NCBI GenBank assembly: GCA_902783215.1
Contig: CACZQD010000105.1
Location: 1-7,582, forward strand
Reading direction: 5' to 3'
Source: an uncultured Erysipelotrichaceae bacterium
GTDB taxonomy: Bacteria > Bacillota_I > Bacilli_A > RF39 > UBA660
DNA length: 7,582 bases
Shown here: one piece after another, positions 1 to 4,411 of the stretch
Layout: each line of letters starts with the position of its first letter
Numbering within the stretch: position 1 is the stretch's first letter
Program-made: the position numbers and the translations under genes
Notes under the pieces: generated by a model
What the model was told of the DNA's origin: nothing
What the model saw: only the letters and a program-made list of their open reading frames with translations
Databases searched by the model: none

Positions 1-1
1 T

Positions 2-328
2 AGTTTAGAAACACCAATTGGTGAAGAAGATGATTCACATTTGGGAGATTTTATTAAGGATGAACATAATATGTCTCCAGAAGAATTTGCGACTAATGAA
101 TTATTAAAAGATGAAATATCAGAAGTATTGTTAACACTAACTGAAAGAGAAGAAAAAGTAATTAGACTTCGTTTTGGGCTTGAAGATGGCAAACCACGAA
201 CACTTGAAGAAGTTGGTCAAATGTTTGGTGTTACTCGTGAACGTATTCGTCAAATTGAAGCTAAGGCTTTAAGAAAACTTAGACATCCATCTCGTAGTAG
301 AAGATTAAGAGATTATATGGAGGATTAG
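2..328 (+). CDS. rpoD: RNA polymerase sigma factor RpoD/SigA, C-terminal part (5' end outside window)
   Basis: This is the end of the housekeeping sigma factor, which directs RNA polymerase to -35/-10 promoters. The frame is open from the first complete codon (position 2) with no stop, so the gene starts upstream. The visible 108 residues begin with the region 3.2 finger motif (SLETPIGEEDDSHLGDF), which reaches toward the active site. Region 4 follows, starting at LTEREEKVIRLRFGL. Region 4.2 is the helix-turn-helix TLEEVGQMFGVTRERIRQIE, whose recognition helix contacts the -35 element, then the near-invariant AKALRKLRHPSRS. These motifs separate a primary sigma factor from alternative ones. 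A TTG at 41 could be read as a start but lies inside the finger motif. The TAG stop at 326-328 shares its last base with the GTG start of trmK, so the two are translationally coupled. The promoters in this window (TTGACA-N17-TAGAAT) are of the type this protein reads. Confidence 0.97.
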   Translation, partial: SLETPIGEEDDSHLGDFIKDEHNMSPEEFATNELLKDEISEVLLTLTEREEKVIRLRFGLEDGKPRTLEEVGQMFGVTRERIRQIEAKALRKLRHPSRSRRLRDYMED

Positions 329-948
329 TGAAGTTATCGAAACGTTTACAAACTGTAGCTAATTTAGTAGATGGTAAAAGAGTTATTGATGTAGGTTGTG
401 ATCATGGTTATTTATCCATTTATTTAACACAACACAAAATTAAATGCTTAGCTACAGATATATCTTCAGAATGTATTTTAAAAGCCTTAGATAATTTTAA
501 AACACATAATGTAGAAATTAATACAATAGTAACTGATGGGCTTAAAAATATAGATGTAAGTAATTATGATACAACTATCATATCGGGAATGGGTACTCAT
601 ACAATTCTTAAAATACTTTCTAATAAAGAATTAACTGATACATTAATTATATCTTCAAATAATAATTTAAAAATTTTAAGACAAGAAGTAGTTAAATTAG
701 GATTTTATATTGATAATGAAGTTTATGTAAAAGAAAATAATCAAAAATATGTTGTTATTAAATTTAAAAAGGGAAGTCAAGAATATAATGATTTAGATTA
801 TATAGTTGGTCCTATTTTAAAGAAAAATAATAAATATATTGATGATTATGTAAAAGATTGTCAAAGTATTATTGATAAAATAAATGATAAAAATAATGAT
901 AAAGTTAAATATTATCTAAATATAATAGAACAATTAAAAAGCAATTGA
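328..948 (+). CDS. trmK: tRNA (adenine(22)-N(1))-methyltransferase TrmK
   Basis: SAM-dependent enzyme that methylates N1 of A22 in the D-loop of tRNA (COG2384/TrmK family). Residues 19-33 (VIDVGCDHGYLSIYL) are the SAM-binding motif I; D44 in ATDIS is the expected ribose-binding acidic residue; SGMGT at 86-90 corresponds to the family's GMGG-type active-site loop, and SSNNN at 109-113 to the following motif. The fourth position of GMGG is Thr here, a small departure from the usual motif as I recall it. The C-terminal part (about 165-206) is helical, matching the coiled coil that follows the Rossmann domain; at 206 residues the protein is somewhat shorter than the Bacillus homologue, mainly there. 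The GTG start is supported by GGAGG at 319-323, four bases upstream, and by the one-base overlap with the rpoD stop. The rpoD-trmK order is conserved in Bacillota. The gene ends in TGA within a terminator hairpin. Confidence 0.9.
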   Translation: MKLSKRLQTVANLVDGKRVIDVGCDHGYLSIYLTQHKIKCLATDISSECILKALDNFKTHNVEINTIVTDGLKNIDVSNYDTTIISGMGTHTILKILSNKELTDTLIISSNNNLKILRQEVVKLGFYIDNEVYVKENNQKYVVIKFKKGSQEYNDLDYIVGPILKKNNKYIDDYVKDCQSIIDKINDKNNDKVKYYLNIIEQLKSN

Positions 949-966
949 AACTAATCAATTGTTTTT
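937..966. terminator. Bidirectional terminator between convergent trmK and DUF192 genes
   Basis: The arms CAATTGA (942-948) and TCAATTG (955-961) pair perfectly around the loop AACTAA. Pairing continues outward through a G-T wobble (941/962) and four A-T pairs (937-940 with 963-966), about 12 bp in all. On the plus strand the stem runs into TTTTT (962-966); on the minus strand the complement of AAAAA (936-940) gives the T-tract. The left arm contains the trmK TGA stop; the loop and one arm contain the TAG stop of the minus-strand gene. Confidence 0.75.
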
Positions 967-1268
967 AATTTATCATTGATTTTATAATTATTTAATCCGC
1001 TAGGTATCTCAAATGTATAATAAACATTTTTCTTAGGTAATATAACTTTATTTTTCGTTAAATTATTATAAATAAATAGTACTTTATAATTTTTATCTGT
1101 CATGATAACATCAATATTTTCTTTCATAAAGAATGTATGTATACTTCCACATTTTTCTAGTACAATACCATAATCAATATTTTTTTTAAACATTACTCCA
1201 AATAATTTATCTTTAAATGATGTACACTTTTTTATTGGGATAGATTTATTTTCAATAATTAGTTTCAT
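951..1268 (-). CDS. DUF192 (UPF0127) family protein
   Basis: Small protein of the DUF192 family, whose biochemical role is not established. With the start at 1268 it has 105 residues. The family core is clear: a region in place of the usual GLMFR turn (FGVMFKKNIDYG), then the diagnostic SIHTFFMKENIDVIMTDKNY, then a hydrophobic strand KVLFIYN and the late motif TFEIPSGLNNYKI corresponding to the conserved E-x-x-x-G segment. There is no signal peptide, so a cytoplasmic form is likely. An in-frame TTG at 1313 would add 15 residues, but it lies within the predicted -35 box and the added residues precede the first strand of the domain; ATG 1268 has GGTGAT three bases upstream. The gene converges on trmK, two bases away, and diverges from the 533-residue gene. 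Family assignment is firm; the start is likely but not proven. Confidence 0.83.
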   Translation of the reverse strand: MKLIIENKSIPIKKCTSFKDKLFGVMFKKNIDYGIVLEKCGSIHTFFMKENIDVIMTDKNYKVLFIYNNLTKNKVILPKKNVYYTFEIPSGLNNYKINDKLKTID

Positions 1269-1271
1269 ATC

Positions 1272-1277
1272 ATCACC
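1272..1277 (-). promoter_or_regulatory. Ribosome binding site deciding the DUF192 start
   Basis: GGTGAT on the minus strand lies three bases before ATG 1268. It matches the GGTGATC end of the anti-Shine-Dalgarno complement and supports ATG 1268 over the upstream TTG 1313. The predicted transcription start falls at about the same place, so the leader would be only about nine bases. Confidence 0.5.
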
Positions 1278-1283
1278 ATATTC

Positions 1284-1313
1284 ATTATACACTAAAGACA
1301 AATAATTTGACAA
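1284..1313 (-). promoter_or_regulatory. Sigma-A promoter for the DUF192 gene
   Basis: On the minus strand TTGTCA (1308-1313) is followed by an 18-base spacer and a perfect TATAAT (1284-1289). The predicted start point is near 1277. The -35 is the reverse complement of the -35 of the divergent gene, offset by one base. The spacer is one base longer than optimal. Confidence 0.6.
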
Positions 1314-1335
1314 GTATTAAAATATATTGTAGAAT
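1307..1335 (+). promoter_or_regulatory. Sigma-A promoter for the 533-residue protein gene
   Basis: A perfect TTGACA at 1307-1312 is followed by a 17-base spacer and TAGAAT at 1330-1335, five of six bases of the consensus. The predicted start is near 1342, giving a leader of about 23 bases that includes the GGAGGAGG ribosome binding site. The -35 box overlaps that of the minus-strand DUF192 promoter. Confidence 0.75.
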
Positions 1336-1348
1336 ATAAACTTATATC

Positions 1349-1356
1349 GGAGGAGG
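1349..1356 (+). promoter_or_regulatory. Strong ribosome binding site deciding the GTG start at 1365
   Basis: GGAGGAGG ends eight bases before GTG 1365, an ideal distance. The in-frame ATG codons at 1371 and 1374 lie 14 and 17 bases away, so GTG is the better start. Confidence 0.75.
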
Positions 1357-1364
1357 AATATAAA

Positions 1365-2966
1365 GTGAGTATGATGGATGATATTTTTAAAAAATTAAAT
1401 AATAATCAACTAGATAATCTTAAAGGGAAATTAGGTGAAGGTTTAAGTGTGATTAAAGAAGGAATTAATCAATTATCTGAAGAAAAGAAAAAGTATGAAG
1501 ATAATACTGATAGTACAAAAGATGAAGATAATATTAAAAACTATTTAGATAGTGCGGAAGAAGTTATTTTAAAGGGTGTAGATGCATTAAAAAAAGGTGT
1601 AGAGGATATAGTTAAACAAGAAGAGACTAATGAAAATGATGAAAAATCAATGAATATCGATGAGTATTTTTCAGATGATGAATATGTTAATATGCCAGAA
1701 GACTTAAAAAGTTCTAATGATAAAAATAACGATGTTGAAGAAACAGTTACTGATGAATATGATAAGGATGAAAAAGAAATTTTGGACTATATATCTAAAC
1801 TATATAATATTGGTCAAGATAAATACCAAGAAGTAAAAAAACAAGTATCAGATATATTTAATACATATTCAGATAAAAAGAAAAATTCAAATATTGATTT
1901 ATTAGAAATGTTTAAGAAATATGAAAAACTTAATAAAATGAAAAAAACATATAATATGATAAAAGATAAAGTAAATGAGATTAAGGATATATATGATAAT
2001 TATAAATCTTTAGATGAGAAAGATAAAAAAGGAATTGTTGAAGATAATAGAAAATTACAAAAAGAAAGAATGATGGAACTTAAGAAGAATTTCTTATTAG
2101 CTTTACAATTCTTTAATGAATTAAATCAAGAATCAGAAGAATATTTCAAATTTTATAATCAAAGTATAATTGATGAAATAAATAATAAAGCTCATGAAAA
2201 GAATGTAAGAGATGCAAATAAAAAATTAGTAAAAGATTATTTTGAATCATTTATTATTACTGTAGATACCACACTATGCGCAATTAAAAAATTAGATGTT
2301 TATTTATGTGAAGAAGAAATTTATCAAGAAATTGGTATGTTATTAAATAAATATGATAAAGTATTAGAAATATATAATAGTTTAAATGATGAAGATAGAA
2401 CAATATATTATGAAAATATTAATAATGCATGTAAAAAGTTATATACTATTATAGAAATGTATAATGAAGCAGCTTATAGTCCAGTTTCTATGCTAGGTAA
2501 ACCAATTAAAATGATAGATGATAAAGATCAAATATCTTTAGAGAATACTAAAATGGCTATTACAAGTAATGATAACTTAGATTTATTTAAAGTGATTCAT
2601 TATAAAGAATCCGCACCTTTATATGGAATATATAATGATCTTTCATATAATGAAGGAGATATTTATGTGGGATTAACTACTGATGAAGTTGCTATTAAAA
2701 AAAGTCATATAAGTATATCAAATGTAGATATATGGTCAACTAATAAAGGTGGACAAATACATAATAATAGAATTTATTCAGCAACATCTAACGGTCTTAA
2801 GACGTCACTAGATTTTAATAAATTACGTGAAAGTATGTATGAAAGTAGAAAACAAATTATTCCATATTATGGAGAGAATGTAACTACATTATCAGAATTA
2901 AATAATGTAGTAGATTATGGATCTAAAATTTATGGATTAAATAATAATAAACAAATAATTAAATAG
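1365..2966 (+). CDS. Unrecognised 533-residue charged, helical protein
   Basis: I do not recognise a family. There is no signal peptide or membrane segment, so it is probably cytoplasmic. Residues 1-90 carry two related amphipathic stretches with a Lys-x-Gly-(Ile/Val) pattern (VIKEGINQL at 29-37 and ALKKGVEDI at 74-82). About 90-150 is very acidic and low in complexity. About 150-370 is Lys/Glu-rich and predicted coiled coil or helical bundle; IYDNYKSLDEKDKKG (from 209) faintly resembles IYNSLNDEDRTIYYE (from 336). From about 370 the composition changes to a mixed, probably globular domain with strands such as EGDIYVGLTTDEVAI and DIWSTNKGGQIHNNRIY. This suggests a helical stalk with a folded C-terminal domain, perhaps structural or scaffolding, but that is inference. 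It is transcribed alone: own promoter upstream, strong terminator downstream. The start GTG 1365 is set by GGAGGAGG. Codon use is AT-rich, like its neighbours. Confidence 0.85.
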   Translation: MSMMDDIFKKLNNNQLDNLKGKLGEGLSVIKEGINQLSEEKKKYEDNTDSTKDEDNIKNYLDSAEEVILKGVDALKKGVEDIVKQEETNENDEKSMNIDEYFSDDEYVNMPEDLKSSNDKNNDVEETVTDEYDKDEKEILDYISKLYNIGQDKYQEVKKQVSDIFNTYSDKKKNSNIDLLEMFKKYEKLNKMKKTYNMIKDKVNEIKDIYDNYKSLDEKDKKGIVEDNRKLQKERMMELKKNFLLALQFFNELNQESEEYFKFYNQSIIDEINNKAHEKNVRDANKKLVKDYFESFIITVDTTLCAIKKLDVYLCEEEIYQEIGMLLNKYDKVLEIYNSLNDEDRTIYYENINNACKKLYTIIEMYNEAAYSPVSMLGKPIKMIDDKDQISLENTKMAITSNDNLDLFKVIHYKESAPLYGIYNDLSYNEGDIYVGLTTDEVAIKKSHISISNVDIWSTNKGGQIHNNRIYSATSNGLKTSLDFNKLRESMYESRKQIIPYYGENVTTLSELNNVVDYGSKIYGLNNNKQIIK

Positions 2967-2971
2967 TAATG

Positions 2972-3005
2972 AAGTGAGTAAATCGTTGAAAATACTCACT
3001 TTTTT
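2972..3005 (+). terminator. Rho-independent terminator of the 533-residue protein gene
   Basis: AAGTGAGTA (2972-2980) pairs perfectly with TACTCACTT (2993-3001) around a 12-base loop, and a run of six T follows (3000-3005). It begins six bases after the TAG stop. It separates this gene from the HU promoter, which starts at 3026. Confidence 0.88.
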
Positions 3006-3025
3006 GTGAAATTTATCAAAAAATA

Positions 3026-3054
3026 TTGCAATTGCTTTATAGATGTGGTAATAT
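3026..3054 (+). promoter_or_regulatory. Sigma-A promoter of the HU gene, extended -10
   Basis: TTGCAA (3026-3031) is followed by a 17-base spacer and TAATAT (3049-3054). TGG directly before the -10 gives the TGn extension, which offsets the imperfect hexamers. The predicted start is near 3061, exactly where an inverted repeat begins. Confidence 0.65.
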
Positions 3055-3060
3055 TAAATT

Positions 3061-3078
3061 GTAAGCAAGATAGCTTAC
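3061..3078 (+). promoter_or_regulatory. Inverted repeat at the predicted 5' end of the HU mRNA
   Basis: GTAAGC (3061-3066) and GCTTAC (3073-3078) form a perfect six-pair stem around the loop AAGATA, extendable by one T-G pair. It has no T-tract and ends 15 bases before the ribosome binding site, so it is not a terminator and does not hide the start. It could be a 5' hairpin that slows mRNA decay, or an operator next to the start point. Confidence 0.45.
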
Positions 3079-3106
3079 GTAATAAAGTAGATAGGGAGGT
3101 AGACAT

Positions 3107-3379
3107 ATGTCTAAAACAGATTTAGTTAATTACGTAGCTGAAGAAGCTGGATTAACAAAAGCAGATGCTACTCGTGCATTAGATGCAGTTATGAGTGGAA
3201 TTACAAAAGGATTAAAAGAAGATAAGAAAGTATCATTAACTGGATTCTTTACATTTACAGCTAAAGATAAACCAGCTAGTACTGGACGTAATCCAAGAAC
3301 TGGAGAACCAGTTGCAATTCCTGCAAGAACTGCTGTATCAGTTAAAGTTGGATCTAAATTAAAAGATGCTTTAAACTAA
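3107..3379 (+). CDS. hup: DNA-binding protein HU
   Basis: Small dimeric nucleoid protein that bends and compacts DNA. At 90 residues it has the exact family length. Helical N-terminus SKTDLVNYVAEEAGLTKADA, central turn LTGFFTFTAKD (44-54), then the DNA-binding beta-arm with RNPRTGE at 61-67, where P63 is the proline that intercalates into DNA, and the C-terminal helix GSKLKDALN. Two departures: GFFTF at 46-50 where the family usually has GFGTF, and VSVKVGSK where most have an F-K-x-G-K motif. The ribosome binding site AGGGAGGT (3093-3100) ends six bases before the ATG. Codon use is less AT-rich than in neighbours, as expected for a highly expressed gene. It is monocistronic, with its own promoter and terminator. 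An IHF-type subunit is less likely given the length and Bacillota context. Confidence 0.95.
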   Translation: MSKTDLVNYVAEEAGLTKADATRALDAVMSGITKGLKEDKKVSLTGFFTFTAKDKPASTGRNPRTGEPVAIPARTAVSVKVGSKLKDALN

Positions 3380-3389
3380 TTTAGGTGCA

Positions 3390-3418
3390 TTGACAATTAT
3401 ATTAATCAATGTTAGAAT
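3390..3418 (+). promoter_or_regulatory. Near-consensus promoter of the downstream operon, extended -10
   Basis: Perfect TTGACA (3390-3395), 17-base spacer, TAGAAT (3413-3418), with TGT just before the -10 supplying a TGn extension. The hexamers and spacing are identical to the promoter at 1307-1335. The predicted start, near 3425, is inside the left arm of the HU terminator hairpin. An inverted repeat CATTGA (3388-3393)/TCAATG (3406-3411) overlaps the -35 and spacer and could be an operator, though it is short enough to be chance. Confidence 0.75.
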
Positions 3419-3419
3419 A

Positions 3420-3449
3420 AATACAGATAATAAGATATCTGTATTTTTT
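3420..3449 (+). terminator. Rho-independent terminator of the HU gene
   Basis: AATACAGATA (3420-3429) pairs perfectly with TATCTGTATT (3436-3445) around the loop ATAAGA; six T follow at 3444-3449. It lies 40 bases after the HU stop. Transcripts starting at the promoter just upstream begin within the left arm and would lack half of it, so they should pass. Confidence 0.88.
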
Positions 3450-3464
3450 GTAGAAGTGATAAAT

Positions 3465-3692
3465 ATGAATAATAATTCAAATAATATAAATCAAGACAAC
3501 TATAATGCACAAAACAACAATGGAATATCTAATAATCAATTTGTAAATAATTAAAGTATAAATCAAGATGTTGGTATTAATTATCAATCAACTGATTCAA
3601 ATATACAGCCAACACCTTTTATTCAACAGCCAGTAAACTCTATTCAAGATAGTAATGTTAATATAACAAATAATTATAAAAAGAAAAAGAAA
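3465..3692 (+). pseudogene. 5' part of the membrane-anchored protein gene, interrupted by an in-frame TAA
   Basis: From ATG 3465 the frame encodes 29 Asn/Gln-rich residues (MNNNSNNINQDNYNAQ and on) and then meets TAA at 3552-3554. The same frame stays open for 46 more codons of the same composition (SINQDVGINYQSTDSNIQP) up to the lysine cluster KKKKK and the membrane helix encoded from 3693. The intact gene would thus span 3465-4358, 297 codons counting the stop. One change, for example CAA to TAA in this Gln-rich stretch, explains it. ATG 3465 has AGAAGTGAT, a partial ribosome binding site, four bases upstream, and a strong promoter before it. Between the TAA and 3693 there is no in-frame ATG, GTG or TTG. 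It could be a recent nonsense mutation, a sequencing error, or a readthrough stop; I favour the first two. Confidence 0.7.
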
Positions 3693-4358
3693 TTGATGTT
3701 AATTATAGCACTAGTATTAATAGTTATAGTTGTACTTATTACTACAATACTGTTGCTTAGTCAAAAAAGTAAAAAAAGTATTAATAATGTTAATGATAAT
3801 GCAAATAATGTAGAGAGTAATAATATTCAAACTAATGACAATACACAAAATAATAAAAAAGATATTGATAATTATACTTGGAAAGATTTGACCCTTTCAG
3901 TGGATGGGAACTTAATTTATCCTGGAATTAAAACAAAAAATTTAATTGAATATGGATATGAATTTACTAGTAATAATTTAGATAGAGAATTACAAAATTA
4001 TCATTCTGTTGGCATTTCTTTTAAATATAATGGTATAAGTATTCCTGCAGCTGAAGTATTTAATGTACATGATGAAATTGTTACTGTCGAAAATACTGAA
4101 TTAAGTTATATTAATTTGAATAATGAAATAATAAATAATTCTCAAGTGAAGCTCCCAGGAGGATTAATATTAAGTCAAAATACTACTATAGATGAAATAG
4201 TAAATTCAATAGGAAAATATACAAAAGAAATTGCTGGAGATTATCTATGGGAATTGAGTGATGAATCTTCAACTATGACTATTGGATACATAAATAATGA
4301 ATTAGAATATATAAAGCTTCAATATACTATTGGCACATTAGAAAGAGTTACGAAATAA
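3693..4358 (+). CDS. Unrecognised membrane-anchored extracellular protein (main part, downstream of a premature stop)
   Basis: The first 25 or so residues form one strong membrane helix (LIIALVLIVIVVLITTILLL). An Asn-rich linker follows (to about residue 60), then a folded domain of about 160 residues starting near YTWKDLTLSVDG. Its second half (LPGGLILSQNTTIDEIVNSIGKY, then YLWELSDESSTMTIGYINNE; each quoted as separate stretches) resembles the layout of Bacillota surface lipoproteins in which a 'G-x-x-x-G-x-S-x-x-E-V' helix is followed by paired strands; I cannot name a family. With the upstream lysine cluster included, the helix would be a signal anchor with the domain outside. Starting at TTG 3693 or ATG 3696 drops those lysines and leaves QKSKK after the helix, which would weaken that topology, and there is no convincing ribosome binding site there. 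So this is probably the remainder of a gene that began at 3465. It is the first gene of the presumed operon; 53 bases separate it from the next. Confidence 0.6.
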   Translation: MMLIIALVLIVIVVLITTILLLSQKSKKSINNVNDNANNVESNNIQTNDNTQNNKKDIDNYTWKDLTLSVDGNLIYPGIKTKNLIEYGYEFTSNNLDRELQNYHSVGISFKYNGISIPAAEVFNVHDEIVTVENTELSYINLNNEIINNSQVKLPGGLILSQNTTIDEIVNSIGKYTKEIAGDYLWELSDESSTMTIGYINNELEYIKLQYTIGTLERVTK

Positions 4359-4398
4359 TTGAATTTTTAATTAATAATTATTTTATAGAATTTAATTA

Positions 4399-4406
4399 AA
4401 GGAAGG
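4399..4406 (+). promoter_or_regulatory. Ribosome binding site for the 628-residue gene, bearing on the start choice
   Basis: AAGGAAGG ends five bases before GTG 4412 and 14 bases before the in-frame ATG 4421. AAGGA alone (4399-4403) is eight bases from GTG, which favours GTG. However, GTGAT at 4412-4416 stands four bases before ATG 4421, just as at the 3465 gene, so ATG 4421 remains possible. Confidence 0.5.
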
Positions 4407-4411
4407 ATATT

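Noticed and set aside
2794..2806. Overlapping palindromes GTCTTAAGAC and GACGTC inside the 533-residue gene
   Set aside because: They are short, lie within a coding frame and have no neighbouring repeat. Nothing beyond coincidence is indicated.
4359..4411. Possible promoter or hairpin between the membrane protein and the 628-residue gene (TTGAAT at 4359, TATAGA at 4384; TTTAATTA/TAATTAAA arms)
   Set aside because: The spacing is 19 bases with weak hexamers, and the stem is A-T only. In DNA this AT-rich such matches are expected by chance.
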